Shown here: positions 1 to 8,907 of the stretch, piece after piece
Numbering within the stretch: position 1 is the stretch's first letter
Layout of the letters: each line of letters starts with the position of its first letter
From: Gammaproteobacteria bacterium
GTDB taxonomy: Bacteria; Pseudomonadota; Gammaproteobacteria; Competibacterales; Competibacteraceae
Assembly (NCBI GenBank): GCA_024234995.1
Contig: JACKNF010000007.1
Location: 62,001 to 126,000 of the forward strand
Direction of reading: 5' to 3'
Length of the DNA: 64,000 nt
Translations under genes and position numbers: made by a program
Notes under the pieces: generated by a model
What the model was told of the DNA's origin: nothing
Databases searched by the model: none
The model's input: the letters and a program-made list of their open reading frames with translations, nothing else

Positions 1-1673
1 CCAAGCCGATCAGGTAACGGCGGCACAGCAACAGGGAAAGGCTGCCCTGTACTGGTCAGATTAGCCACAGCACTATCGATAATAGCACCGGTTGAATTTA
101 CATTGCCGCTCACGGTATTTACTCGACCATCACCAGTTGCACTGACGCCTGACACACCAAATCGTGCACCTAGATCTCGACTAAAATCATTGCTGGCGAT
201 CACTACTCGCGAATCGATCATGACCTGTTTGGCTGGCTTATCAAGCTGTGCCACCAAATCCCGAATCTCGGCCATTTTGTCGGGTATGTCTTTGACGATC
301 AACGTATTGGTTCGCTCATCAGTCTCGACTGTGCCACGTACGGACAGTATGCTGCCCTTATCCTTATCCTGACTTTTAAGCAGTTTCGCCATTTCCGCTG
401 CCTTGGCGTAATTGACCTGAATCAGCTCAGTACGCAGCGGAATCAATTCTTCCACCGTCTTGCGCGACTCTAGATCCAGCTTCTCGCGCGCCGCGATTTC
501 CTCGGTTGGCGCAATAAAGATCACATTGCCATTCTGACGCATGGCCAAACCCTTGGTACGCATAATGATATCCAATGCTTGATCCCAGGGCACATTCTGC
601 AAGCGCAGCGTCAAATTACCTTTTACTGAATCACTAACCACAATATTCAAGCCCGTGAAATCCGCCAGGATCTGCAAGATTGCCCGGACCTCGATATCTT
701 GGAAATTGAGCGATAGCAAATCACCCTTGTATTTCTTCTTGGATGGATCAAGCGCTGCTTCACGCTCATCCTCTTCGGTGGAGCGTTGCGGCGGGCGCAC
801 TTCGATCACATATAGATCATCCGCCTGATAAGCCAGATACTCGAAAGGTGGAATCGGCTGGATGCTTAATCGCGCATTATCACCCCGGTTGAGTGCTTCA
901 ATTGTAGTCACTGGTGTAGCAAAATCAGTCACATCCAACCGTCGTTGCTGATCGCGCGGCAGTTTTGCATTCTGGAAATCCGCCACGATCTGATTACCTT
1001 CCTGACGCACATCCACTGCCGTGCTGGCGCTCGATAACTTGATTGTAATGATCCCTTGTCCGGCTGGCCCACGCTTGAAACCCACATCACTCACACTACG
1101 GGGTGCTAAGGACACCGGCGCTTCACTACGCTTCGGCGCGGAGGCCGCCACCGATCCAGCAGGGGTCGGCACCGGTGTTTTCCGCGTTGACGTTCCAGCC
1201 CCTTCCAGGGTCAGAATTACCGCATCCCCTCGCACTTCCATCTTATAAGGCACCAACCGGCTCAGATTCAGTGAGGCTCGGGTCCGATCTGCCCCTTCCA
1301 GGACACTAATTTTCTCTGCTACCCCAACATTGATTGGCTGCTGGCGTGTCGCCAAGCCATTGCGAGTATCCAAAAAATCCAGCACGATGCGCGCCGGCTC
1401 ATTAATCGTGAAACTACTCGGCGGTGCATCGATCCGCTCCGATAGCCGGAAACGGAGTTGCAACCGATTGCCTGCTAATGGACTGATATCCACCGCCTGC
1501 AAAATTGGCTGCCGCCCGGCATCTGGTGGCGCCGCCCAAGCATTGGTCCAGCCACCGATTAACAGCGACAGCACCAATCCAAAAACCCAGATTAACGCTA
1601 CCCACCCTGGCGGTAACCTCCCCTCAACCAACTGCTGGCCGCCTTGGCCTTGGCTCATGGACCTGCTTATCAT
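1..1673 (-). CDS. pilQ: Type IV pilus secretin PilQ, 3' end beyond window
   Basis: Outer-membrane secretin through which the type IV pilus fibre leaves the cell. I read 557 codons without a stop from the ATG at 1673 to the window edge, so the gene continues to the left. A hydrophobic stretch at residues 24-40 ending in AWA-A is a signal peptide. Two AMIN-type peptidoglycan-binding domains follow (about 57-115 and 190-260), then the short secretin N-terminal domain (LNFQDIEVRAILQILADFTG) and a first N1/NolW repeat (NTLIVKDIPDKMAEIRDLV). The conserved secretin pore domain lies off the window. A GGGGGG ribosome site sits 6 bases before the ATG; an in-frame ATG at 1658 is an alternative start. 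It is the last gene of pilMNOPQ, 16 bases after pilP. Confidence 0.95.
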   Translation of the reverse strand, partial: MISRSMSQGQGGQQLVEGRLPPGWVALIWVFGLVLSLLIGGWTNAWAAPPDAGRQPILQAVDISPLAGNRLQLRFRLSERIDAPPSSFTINEPARIVLDFLDTRNGLATRQQPINVGVAEKISVLEGADRTRASLNLSRLVPYKMEVRGDAVILTLEGAGTSTRKTPVPTPAGSVAASAPKRSEAPVSLAPRSVSDVGFKRGPAGQGIITIKLSSASTAVDVRQEGNQIVADFQNAKLPRDQQRRLDVTDFATPVTTIEALNRGDNARLSIQPIPPFEYLAYQADDLYVIEVRPPQRSTEEDEREAALDPSKKKYKGDLLSLNFQDIEVRAILQILADFTGLNIVVSDSVKGNLTLRLQNVPWDQALDIIMRTKGLAMRQNGNVIFIAPTEEIAAREKLDLESRKTVEELIPLRTELIQVNYAKAAEMAKLLKSQDKDKGSILSVRGTVETDERTNTLIVKDIPDKMAEIRDLVAQLDKPAKQVMIDSRVVIASNDFSRDLGARFGVSGVSATGDGRVNTVSGNVNSTGAIIDSAVANLTSTGQPFPVAVPPLPDRL

Positions 1674-1689
1674 GATATTCCCCCCTCAA

Positions 1690-2298
1690 TCATTGGGTCA
1701 GCGACAGAAACGATTCCCGCTCCTGCCAGCGCCCGGGACCATCCGGAACGATCTCCTTCAGATCGACTCGCTGCTCGCTGATATTGATGATTTTGCCGTG
1801 ATTGGTACCCAGGTAATTGTTTTTCTGTACCCGATGCACCACATTGTCAGGTGCCAAAACCAGCGCCCACAATTCATCGGTGCCGCCCATTCGCACCGTC
1901 CCCATCATCTTGAGTGAACCCAGCGAATACTTCTCTAGCTCCTCCCGCACCCGATTTGGGTCTGGCCGAACCCCCGTGTAGCTGCCATCCGGTGCCACAG
2001 GTTGATCCGCTATATCTCCTATCTCCTGCTCTTCAGCAAATGGCGATATTAAAAACGGATCTTTCAATCCTTGAGCAGTGTAGGCAAACGGCTGATAAGG
2101 CTCGATGACCGGTGGTGGGTCAGGTTTCCTGATTGGCGTGGTGCGCTTGGTGGTCTCCACAAACCCGCGCAGGTCACTCATGTCCCGCTCGGCGCAACCA
2201 GTCAATACACTTAATGCCAACGCCAAGGCTATATAATAAGTTCTTTCTCCCCTACTCTCTCCCACAAAGCAGGGGAGAGACTTCAAACGCATCTTCAT
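1690..2298 (-). CDS. pilP: Type IV pilus lipoprotein PilP
   Basis: Inner-membrane lipoprotein that links the PilMNO platform to the PilQ secretin across the periplasm. 202 residues. The lipobox LTGC is at residues 32-35, followed by a proline-rich linker (KPDPPPVIEPYQPF) and the compact beta domain ending in the EIVPDGPGRWQERESFLSL motif typical of PilP. The start ATG overlaps the pilO stop by four bases, which supports translational coupling. The n-region of the signal peptide is unusually long and acidic (residues about 7-23) because a palindromic repeat at 2246-2282 has been read into the coding sequence. Without that piece the leader would be of normal length. Confidence 0.93.
   Translation of the reverse strand: MKMRLKSLPCFVGESRGERTYYIALALALSVLTGCAERDMSDLRGFVETTKRTTPIRKPDPPPVIEPYQPFAYTAQGLKDPFLISPFAEEQEIGDIADQPVAPDGSYTGVRPDPNRVREELEKYSLGSLKMMGTVRMGGTDELWALVLAPDNVVHRVQKNNYLGTNHGKIINISEQRVDLKEIVPDGPGRWQERESFLSLTQ
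2246..2282. repeat. Palindromic GC-rich repeat inside pilP signal peptide
   Basis: An imperfect inverted repeat (arms CTCTCTCCC at 2255-2263 and GGGGAGAGA at 2272-2280, 8-base loop) with further TCTCCCC/GGGGAGA-type flanks. It resembles the short repeats seen in other intergenic spots of this window but is translated in frame within the pilP leader. Confidence 0.6.
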
Positions 2299-2954
2299 TT
2301 GCTACGCGCTCCCTTCTTCTGTGGGCTCTCCGCCACTGGCGCGCTCCTATCATCCATGTAGCGATAAGTCTGCAAAGTCGCCTGGATGTCTACCGGTTCC
2401 TGATTCTTTGCGCCGCGCCTGCCCTTGTTACCCAACCCCGCCAAGGTCGCACTTTCCAGTGTTACAATGCGTGGCAACGCCGCTACCCCGCTGACGAATG
2501 CGCCAAACTGATGATAAGTCCCCTTCGCCTTGATCGTAATCGGCTTGGCCGCATAAAAATCCCGGGGTTGTTCAGGCTCAGGTTTGAAGAGCTCAAATTC
2601 CAGGCCATTTTGCTTACCCGTATTTGAGACATCATCCAGTAAATCCGGCATTTCAGTACCAGTGGGCAATTGCCGTAACATCTCGCCCAATTTCTCCTCC
2701 ATTTCCGCCAACTGCGCTCGAAACGCCTCCAGGTTGGCTGCCACTCGCTGCTTTTCGATAAATTCCTGCCGCAGCTTCTGTTCCTCGTTCTTCACCGTCT
2801 CCAACTGTTGAAGCTGATCGCTGATAAAAAAGTAATAACCAGCACCCAGCACGGCGGCAATGACCAATACCACCAGTATCAGTCGACCCGCTAACGGCCA
2901 GTCGCCCGCTTCGCGAAGATCAATGTCATTCAAGTTGATTTCGGACAGGTTCAT
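2295..2954 (-). CDS. pilO: Type IV pilus assembly protein PilO
   Basis: Bitopic inner-membrane protein that pairs with PilN to form the periplasmic part of the pilus alignment complex. 219 residues: a short cytoplasmic N-terminus, one transmembrane helix at about 24-46 (LILVVLVIAAVLGAGYYFF), a coiled coil at about 50-95, then a ferredoxin-like periplasmic domain with the PilO-typical FELFKPEPEQPRDFYAAKPI segment. It overlaps pilN (upstream) and pilP (downstream) by four bases each, so the operon is tightly coupled. Length and order match the family. Confidence 0.95.
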   Translation of the reverse strand: MNLSEINLNDIDLREAGDWPLAGRLILVVLVIAAVLGAGYYFFISDQLQQLETVKNEEQKLRQEFIEKQRVAANLEAFRAQLAEMEEKLGEMLRQLPTGTEMPDLLDDVSNTGKQNGLEFELFKPEPEQPRDFYAAKPITIKAKGTYHQFGAFVSGVAALPRIVTLESATLAGLGNKGRRGAKNQEPVDIQATLQTYRYMDDRSAPVAESPQKKGARSK

Positions 2955-3517
2955 GTCTTGCCTCCCGCCTGATCTGCGCTCAGTTTAAGCGGAATACTCA
3001 ATTCGAAGACTCGAGCTTGTATGTTGTTTACATCTCTGGTTTGAATAATCTGCAACACTGGCTCGCCGAGCAATTGCGATGCTTTGATATCCCGCATAAA
3101 CTCAGAAATGATTAAATCGGAACGCGCCGTGCCATTAAGCGTTACTCGATCACCCAACGTTTTAAATGACGTCAGAAAAATATCCTCTGGTAGTAGACGG
3201 ACCAATTCATCTAACATCCGCACCATACCAGGACGGCTCGTCTGCAATTTCTGGATGACATTGATGCGATCCACCAGGCGAGATCTGGCTTTTTGCAATT
3301 CTGCTAGTTCCTCAGCCGCTTTCTTAAGCCGGGCGATCTCACCGCGCAGATATTCGTTGCGCTCCCTCTGAAACTCAATGCGGTTATCAATCTCAGTGTA
3401 ACCCATGAACACGATACCGCAGGTAACCAGAGCGACCCCTACTAATATCCCAATCAGGTCACGCTGGCGTTGAAGGCGGCGTGCTTCACGCCAAGGCAAT
3501 AAATTGATGCGCATCAT
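2951..3517 (-). CDS. pilN: Type IV pilus assembly protein PilN
   Basis: Inner-membrane partner of PilO that recruits PilM. 188 residues. The cytoplasmic N-terminal peptide INLLPWREARR is the conserved PilM-binding motif. One transmembrane helix spans about residues 22-40, followed by a coiled coil and the periplasmic domain (VRLLPEDIFLTSFKTLGDRVTLNG is family-typical). The start codon abuts the pilM stop (shared base at 3517), and the 3' end overlaps pilO by four bases. Confidence 0.95.
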   Translation of the reverse strand: MMRINLLPWREARRLQRQRDLIGILVGVALVTCGIVFMGYTEIDNRIEFQRERNEYLRGEIARLKKAAEELAELQKARSRLVDRINVIQKLQTSRPGMVRMLDELVRLLPEDIFLTSFKTLGDRVTLNGTARSDLIISEFMRDIKASQLLGEPVLQIIQTRDVNNIQARVFELSIPLKLSADQAGGKT

Positions 3518-4617
3518 CAGTCGAGACTCCTCAGGGCCAACCCGCTGGCCACCGCCAGCAAGGGCGCATCACGCAATAGGGCGCTGCTGTTCACCCGCGA
3601 AGCACTGCCCATGTTCCTGAAGGGATTGGCTACCATCGTTGTAATCCCCAAAACATCGGCTACCACCCGGTCCAGCCCCATAATCATGGCCCCGCCCCCA
3701 ATCAGAACAATATTGTTCACAGTATAGCGGCCTGAGACATAGAGATCGGCGGAAAAAAAGAATTGCAGGGTATGCCCGATCTGTTCAGCCAGCATTTGTT
3801 TGAACGGTTCAAGGATCGTCTCAGCGAAATCTTCAGCCACCTGACCAGAGCGCTTGGCGCGTTCCGCCTGCTCTCGAGAAAGACCATAAGCTTCCGCAAT
3901 CCGGAGGGTAAGCTGATCGCAACCAAAACCTTGCTCACGACTAAAAACAGTCTGATTTCCCTGCAAGATATACAGATTAGAGACGGATGCCCCAATGTCC
4001 ATCAGAGCCGTCAACCCTTCACGTCCCTTGCTCAAATTCAGCCCGCTGCTCTCCCCGCCGGATGGAAGACTATCCATAATCAGCCCCAAGCTGTTCTCCA
4101 AAGCATAACCTTCTACATCGACGACCACTGGCGTCAGACCGGCTTCCTTAAGAGCCGCTTCACGGCTATCTACATTTTCCTTACGGGTCGCCACCAACAT
4201 CACATCCTGCATCTCGCTGCTGGCTTGCGAATGCCCTTTCACCTCAAAATCCAGATAGATTTCCTCGGTGGGATAGGGAATATATTGCGATGCCTCGATG
4301 GAAATATTGACCTCAATGTCGCTTTCCTTAAACTCGGCCGGCATTGGAACGGTACGGGTGATGACACTGGACGTAGGCACTGCCACTGCAGCGCGACGTG
4401 TCCGCGTGCCCGCAGCACGGCAGGCGCGTTTAATGACCTCACCCACCGCTTCCGGATCAACCGGATTGCGGTCCTCCAACATGCCTTCACCAAGGGGCTC
4501 GATGGCGAACGCCTCGACCCGGAATCGCGCCCCGGAACGGCTCAATTCAACAACCTTGACTGCCGAGGGGCTGATATCGATACCCAACATGGGTTCTTTA
4601 CGCTTGAACAGAGCCAA
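3517..4617 (-). CDS. pilM: Type IV pilus assembly protein PilM, actin-like ATPase
   Basis: Cytoplasmic actin-like protein that binds ATP and the N-terminal peptide of PilN. 366 residues, close to the family length. The N-terminal phosphate loop GIDISPSAVKVVELS, the TALMDIGASVSNLYI phosphate-2 segment and the IVLIGGGAMIMGLDRVVADVLG adenosine segment are present. The start is a TTG at 4617 with an AAGGAAGGG ribosome site 4-5 bases upstream. It is the first gene of pilMNOPQ. In many gammaproteobacteria the divergent neighbour is ponA/mrcA; here it is an unrelated conserved hypothetical gene. Confidence 0.95.
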   Translation of the reverse strand: MALFKRKEPMLGIDISPSAVKVVELSRSGARFRVEAFAIEPLGEGMLEDRNPVDPEAVGEVIKRACRAAGTRTRRAAVAVPTSSVITRTVPMPAEFKESDIEVNISIEASQYIPYPTEEIYLDFEVKGHSQASSEMQDVMLVATRKENVDSREAALKEAGLTPVVVDVEGYALENSLGLIMDSLPSGGESSGLNLSKGREGLTALMDIGASVSNLYILQGNQTVFSREQGFGCDQLTLRIAEAYGLSREQAERAKRSGQVAEDFAETILEPFKQMLAEQIGHTLQFFFSADLYVSGRYTVNNIVLIGGGAMIMGLDRVVADVLGITTMVANPFRNMGSASRVNSSALLRDAPLLAVASGLALRSLD

Positions 4618-4888
4618 GTTACCCTTCCTTCAACTAATCAGAGTGGACGAAATCAAACCCGAATCTTATTTAATATAGCAAATGCCCAGTGTCCAGTACC
4701 GGAAAATTGACCTTAAGCGCCGAGTCTCTAATCACTCCGATACCCGCCAAAATTAAATAACCATTAAAATATTATAAAATTACCATTCCATAGAATGGAG
4801 AGTATGACTTACCGTTTTAGCAATATTGATATTGTTATAGATTTGATACTGATTCTCGCTCTGTTATCCTACCTTTTGGAGTCCGTCC

Positions 4889-5518
4889 ATGGCTCATCGC
4901 CGCCGTGATGCTCAACGAGTAAGAATCCTGCTGGCTCAGGAATGCGCTCGGCTGATGGCTGATGAAGGCATCCCCGACTTCCGGACTGCCAAGCGCAAGG
5001 CAGCCCTGCGGCTGGCGATTGCCAATAAAGCATTGCTGCCAGATAACCGTGAAATTGAACAGGCACTGCTCGACCATCAGCGGCTGTTCCATACGGATCG
5101 TCAGACGTTGCTGTTGCAGGATCTGCGGGAAATCGCACTGGACGCTATGCGCTTTTTGGTGCAGTTCCGGCCACGGTTGGTTGGCTCGGTCTTGAGCGGA
5201 ACGGCTGGCCCTGGTGCTGATATTCAACTGCACTTGTTTGCCGACACGCCCCAAGAGGTCGCTCTGTTTCTGATGGAGCATCGTATCCCGTTTAAAGCCG
5301 CCGATCATCGGCTGAAGCTGAGCAATGGCGACCCTGCTTGCCTGCCAGTCTTTCGTTGCGGCATGGGCAATCATGATCTCAATCTCACAGTGTTTACGCC
5401 TCTCTCTGAGCGGGAGGCGCCGCGCAGTCCAGTCGATGGCCGGCCTATGCGCCGGGCTGGCTTGGCCGAGGTCCAAGCATTGTTGGCTCGACTGGATCGA
5501 GATGAAGATCCGGTTTGA
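4889..5518 (+). CDS. Conserved hypothetical protein, possible nucleotidyltransferase fold
   Basis: 209 residues, function unknown. I do not recognise a named family. The N-terminal half is helical and basic (MAHRRRDAQRVRILLAQECARLMADEG). The centre carries GSVLSGTAGPGADIQLHLF, which recalls the GS...D-x-D signature of minimal nucleotidyltransferases, but the second acidic residue is replaced (DIQLHLF). Catalysis is therefore doubtful and the resemblance may be structural only. The C-terminal part ends in a conserved-looking LSEREAPRSPVDGRPMRRA segment. It is transcribed divergently from pilM across a 270-base AT-rich spacer; ATG at 4889 is preceded by a TTTTGGAG ribosome site. Confidence 0.7.
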   Translation: MAHRRRDAQRVRILLAQECARLMADEGIPDFRTAKRKAALRLAIANKALLPDNREIEQALLDHQRLFHTDRQTLLLQDLREIALDAMRFLVQFRPRLVGSVLSGTAGPGADIQLHLFADTPQEVALFLMEHRIPFKAADHRLKLSNGDPACLPVFRCGMGNHDLNLTVFTPLSEREAPRSPVDGRPMRRAGLAEVQALLARLDRDEDPV

Positions 5519-5540
5519 ATATAACCGCTCACCCATTTCA

Positions 5541-5620
5541 ACCCTCCCCCCCTGGAGGAGGGCATCGATGCATCTGCGCCTTTTGACCGGACCGCTTATA
5601 ACCTCTCTTCAATTCGAGAG
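5541..5620. repeat. Palindromic GC-rich repeat cluster
   Basis: CCCTCC and GGAGGAGGG arms at about 5543-5562 and a second CCTCTC/GAGAGG pair at about 5601-5620, lying between two convergent genes. Same sequence style as the repeats inside pilP, the RND gene and the DUF721 gene. It may also serve as a terminator region. Confidence 0.4.
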
Positions 5621-5652
5621 GAAACGAGACCCGATTCATTATGAAGAAACCA

Positions 5653-5925
5653 TCAGGACTTGGCAGGATTTTTCGGATGAGTATCGATAAAGTGCTTAAG
5701 CACCAGTTTTAACTGCAAAGCTTTTTCATTATGCCCGCGGCGGCGCTCTTCCTCGATATCATCCAGGATAATGCGCTTGATCATTGGAATACCTTCCGGA
5801 GTATGTATCAGATAATTGCCCATCTCCAGAGCGGCGATTTCCGGCAAATGCTCGTGCTCGGCAATGGCCGTAATCTCCTCTTCGGTCAGGTCACTTAATT
5901 CCACACAATCTTCATACGACAACAT
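5653..5925 (-). CDS. Small conserved hypothetical protein
   Basis: 90 residues, soluble, mostly helical and strongly acidic in the first third (SYEDCVELSDLTEEEITAIAEHEHLPEIAALEMGNYL). No signal peptide or membrane segment. A very good ribosome site (AGGAGGG, 6 bases before the ATG at 5925) supports a real gene. I cannot assign a function. It ends convergently towards the gene at 4889-5518. Confidence 0.7.
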   Translation of the reverse strand: MLSYEDCVELSDLTEEEITAIAEHEHLPEIAALEMGNYLIHTPEGIPMIKRIILDDIEEERRRGHNEKALQLKLVLKHFIDTHPKNPAKS

Positions 5926-6545
5926 GACACTCCCTCCTGAGTCGTTCGTTCAGTTTGATGCAGTAAGCCACACGAGAAGTGCGTACCAAAAGCGCTAGCC
6001 TGAATGGCCAGCCCTTCCTCCCTTCGTTTGCAAAGTAAAGGTTAAACCCGGCAACCTGTCCAGACAAGCTTAAACCGCAGGACCTTACATTAAAATTTAT
6101 ATCGGCCGAAGCTTGTCAGGGACCTCACATGAATCCCTTAATAACAATCAGGGTTTATCCCTATTTACGAGCAGGAAAGTTCCTAGCTATTTTAAGATTG
6201 TTTGGATGTCGAGCCAGGGCCGCTTTGGAAACAGCCCAAAATGATGTTCCCGATCAAGCCGGGGTAGCCGTGAAGACGAGAGGGAGGTTTACACCACCAC
6301 AGGATCGAGGGCCAGTTTGCCACCGTCCGGCCAAAGCGCGTTAGCGCGTGCTTCAAATAATAAGCACACTCGATGATCCCATAACCATCTTCCCCAGTCT
6401 TCGCGGCTCACCCCTCTTTTTGATCGATATTATTTAATCCATATGCATGGATTCATTCCTCCTGGAAGCGCTATGATGGCAGCTTGTAACCATCCAGCGG
6501 GACCGCTGTCTCTGGTGGTCTGCCCTAACACTCAATAACCTCTAC
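5926..6545. other. 620-base gap with inverted repeats, no convincing gene
   Basis: I see no credible protein gene; a 71-codon frame at 6129-6344 has no ribosome site and no family features. The gap holds a perfect 9-base inverted repeat (GACAAGCTT at 6063-6071, AAGCTTGTC at 6109-6117, AT-rich 37-base interior) and a tight hairpin AAGCGCG-TTAG-CGCGTGCTT at about 6333-6352. A small RNA or a remnant mobile element end is possible but not shown. Confidence 0.4.
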
Positions 6546-6758
6546 ATGACTACCAATTCTTCATCCCCGCTGAATGACCCCCCTTCTCCCTGCGTAGGAG
6601 TTTGTGTCATCGCCCCCAAAACCCAGTGGTGCGAAGGTTGTTACCGCACCTTGGATGAAATTGCTGGCTGGTGGGACTATAACCCTGACCAAAAGCATGC
6701 AGTTATCGCTCAGTTAGACGACCGGTTGGCACGCATCATGAGCGGGGCGTTCGATTGA
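6546..6758 (+). CDS. DUF1289 family protein
   Basis: 70 residues. The core PCVGVCVIAPKTQWCEGCYRTLDEIAGWW is the four-cysteine DUF1289 signature (C-x3-C-x8-C-x2-C), likely a small metal-binding or redox motif. Function of the family is unknown. The gene is followed directly by the DUF2889 gene. Confidence 0.88.
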   Translation: MTTNSSSPLNDPPSPCVGVCVIAPKTQWCEGCYRTLDEIAGWWDYNPDQKHAVIAQLDDRLARIMSGAFD

Positions 6759-6759
6759 A

Positions 6760-7396
6760 TTGAACTTTAAGCATTCAACAAGAGAATCTCTGCCGCTTTC
6801 TTCTGCCATTCCACGCCGTTTGCTACACCAACGAATTGTCCAGTGCCAAGGTTTCCAGCGAGATGATGGTTGGTGGAAATCGAAGGCAGATGGTTGATAC
6901 CAAGACCTATACGTTTCCTAATGAAGATCGTGGTGGCGCCATCCAAGCCGGAGAGCCCTTGCACGATATGTCGATTCGCCTGACAGTGGACCATGATTTC
7001 GTCATTCGTCATGTCGAGGCCTGCACCGATGGTGCGCCGTTTGGGCTTTGCCCGGCCATCACTGCCCGCTACCAAAAGCTAACTGGGGTGCAAATTGGCC
7101 CCGGATGGTCACTCAAGCTTAGAGAGCTATTTGGCGGAGTGAGTGGCTGTACGCATATGACTGAGTTATTAGGGCCGGTAGCGACTACTTTTTTCCAAAC
7201 GGTCTATGGCCAGCGCTACGACGAAGAAGACGCCAAGCCGCCTGCTGAACGGGAGATACCGCCGGTACTGAATACCTGTCACGCCTTGGCCAGCGACAGC
7301 TCAGTAGTGAAAAAGCACTGGCCGCAAGCCTACTCTGGCAGAGACCGGGAAACTGACGCACAACACCGGCCCCTGGTGGACGATTGTTTGACTTAA
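6760..7396 (+). pseudogene. DUF2889 family gene interrupted by frameshifts
   Basis: The family protein can be read in pieces. A TTG at 6760 opens a frame giving the normal DUF2889 N-terminus (AIPRRLLHQRIVQCQGFQRD DGWW, about 6805-6871). The next frame carries EIEGRWL, and the third frame carries VDTKTYTFPNE onward to 7396 without interruption. At least two small deletions in about 6865-6895 break the frame, the first looking like a lost G in TGGTGG(G)AAATC. The C-terminal half is complete (GPGW, GGVSGCTHMTELLGPVATT, LNTCHAL). The indel pattern matches that in neighbouring gpsA and secB, so a consensus error is more likely than gene decay. Confidence 0.75.
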
Positions 7397-7409
7397 TCAC
7401 CCCTGACGA

Positions 7410-8417
7410 TCAAGCCACCTCGGATCTCAGATCCCGCGCCAGCAGAACCTCTACTGCCCGGCGCGGATCCTGACCATGATGCAGCACCCGATCCACTTGC
7501 TCGGTAATTGGCATCTCCACATCATAAGCCTGGGCCAGCCGCAAGGCTTCCCGCGCTGTTGCTGCCCCTTCTACTACTTGACCGATCGCCGCAAACGCTG
7601 CACTCGCCGTTTCGCCTCGACCGATTGCCAATCCAAAACGGCGATTGCGTGACTGGTTGTCGGTGCAAGTCAACACCAAATCACCAACACCAGCCAGCCC
7701 CATGAATGTTTCACGCTGGCCACCGGCAGCCAGCCCTAACCGGGTCATTTCTGCCAACCCGCGCGTGATCAGCGCGGCCCGGGCGTTAGCGCCGAAACCT
7801 AATCCATCGGCAATACCGGTCGCAATGGCCAACACATTCTTGACCGCGCCTCCCAACTCAACACCGATGATGTCGGTGCTAGTATAAGCACGCATATTAG
7901 AGCCATGCAGCAACCTCGCAACCTTGTGAGCATGGTCTGCGCTGCGTGCAGCGACGGTGACAGCCGTCGGCTGGCACCGGGCAACTTCACCAGCAAAACT
8001 AGGCCCGGAAATGACTGCCATCGGCCAGCACTCACCCAATACCTCTATGGTGACTTCATGCAGAAATTGACCACTGCCTGGTTCCAGGCCTTTGGTGGCC
8101 CAGGCCAGACCGGTAGTGGTCTGCAACACAGCGCGTAAACGTCTCAGCGTCGCCCGATAAGCATGACTTGGCGTCGCCAACAGTACCAGTCTGCATCGGC
8201 GACCGCTACCTCCAGATCAGCGCCCACCGCTAGCGATGCTGGAAAGGGGATACCAGGCAAATACAGGCGGTTTTCCCGTTCTGCTGAAGCGGCGCAACTT
8301 CCTGCGGTCATGGCCCCACAGACGCACCGAGTGGCCATGTTGCGCGCCAGCAACAACGCTCAGAGCTGTTCCCCAGGAACCAGCGCCCAATACCGTGACG
8401 GCCGTGGACAGCATCAT
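7410..8417 (-). pseudogene. gpsA: Glycerol-3-phosphate dehydrogenase GpsA, frameshifted in N-terminal half
   Basis: NAD(P)-dependent reduction of dihydroxyacetone phosphate to sn-glycerol-3-phosphate for phospholipid synthesis. The ATG at 8417 gives the Rossmann motif TVLGAGSWGTAL and then VRLWGHDRRK; a second frame supplies ERENRLYLPGIPFPASLAVGADLEVAVADAD; a third supplies LVLLATPSHAYRATL and continues unbroken to the stop at 7410, including the catalytic-domain motif ELGGAVKNVLAIATGIADGLGFG. At least two or three single-base indels are needed, one being a lost T in GACT(T)GGTA. The gene is normally essential, which argues for sequence error. It sits in its usual place after secB. Confidence 0.88.
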
Positions 8418-8444
8418 GCCAATCCGGGCAGCAACCAGACGGGG

Positions 8445-8907
8445 TTAATGCGGCATTGAAGGAGCTGCCGCCTGCGCTTGTTGCTGCTGCAAGCGTTGAA
8501 GATAAAGCGCATCGAAGTTAATAGGATTAAGCAGCAGCGCTGAAACCCGCCCTTGCCGATCAGCGAAGCCAGTTCCTCCGTGAAAAGGGAAATAGAATAT
8601 TTGGGCAAAAGCATGCAACATATGCCCCTTTTGTTGTTCATCGAAACCCCGCAGAATGAATAAGCCCGCCTGCTTTACTTCAGCTAGATAGGCGGTCCGG
8701 TCACCCATTTTCGCGGTCACCGTCAGAGTCAGCACCGATTCAAAAGATCTTCGGTCAGAGGGGGTAGCGCTGGTTTCCAAACGCACCTCGGTTCAGGCTG
8801 CCACTGCTCAGTGAAGATTGCTGGAGAATTAGGCGTTTCCAGCGATACATCCTTCAAATAGACTTTCTGGATTTCGAAATGCTGTTGCGGGGTTTGTTGT
8901 TCGCTCA
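8445..8907 (-). pseudogene. secB: Protein-export chaperone SecB, multiply frameshifted
   Basis: Tetrameric cytoplasmic chaperone that holds preproteins unfolded and passes them to SecA. From the ATG at 8907 the sequence reads MSEQQTPQQHFEIQKVYLKD and on to FTEQWQPE, then shifts frame to VRLETSATP, FESVLTLTVTAKMGDRTAYLAEVKQAG, and shifts again so that FCPNILFPF, EELASLIGKGGF and ALLLNPINFDALYLQRL are in different frames. About six single-base changes restore a full SecB, most of them lost bases in short runs (for example TTTT for TTTTT). The order secB-gpsA after grxC is conserved. Confidence 0.85.

Noticed and set aside
3763..4710. 315-codon open frame antisense to pilM
   Set aside because: Composition is that of a shadow frame and it runs opposite a complete, well-conserved pilM.
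6129..6344. 71-codon frame in the 5926-6545 gap
   Set aside because: No ribosome site, odd composition and no family resemblance.
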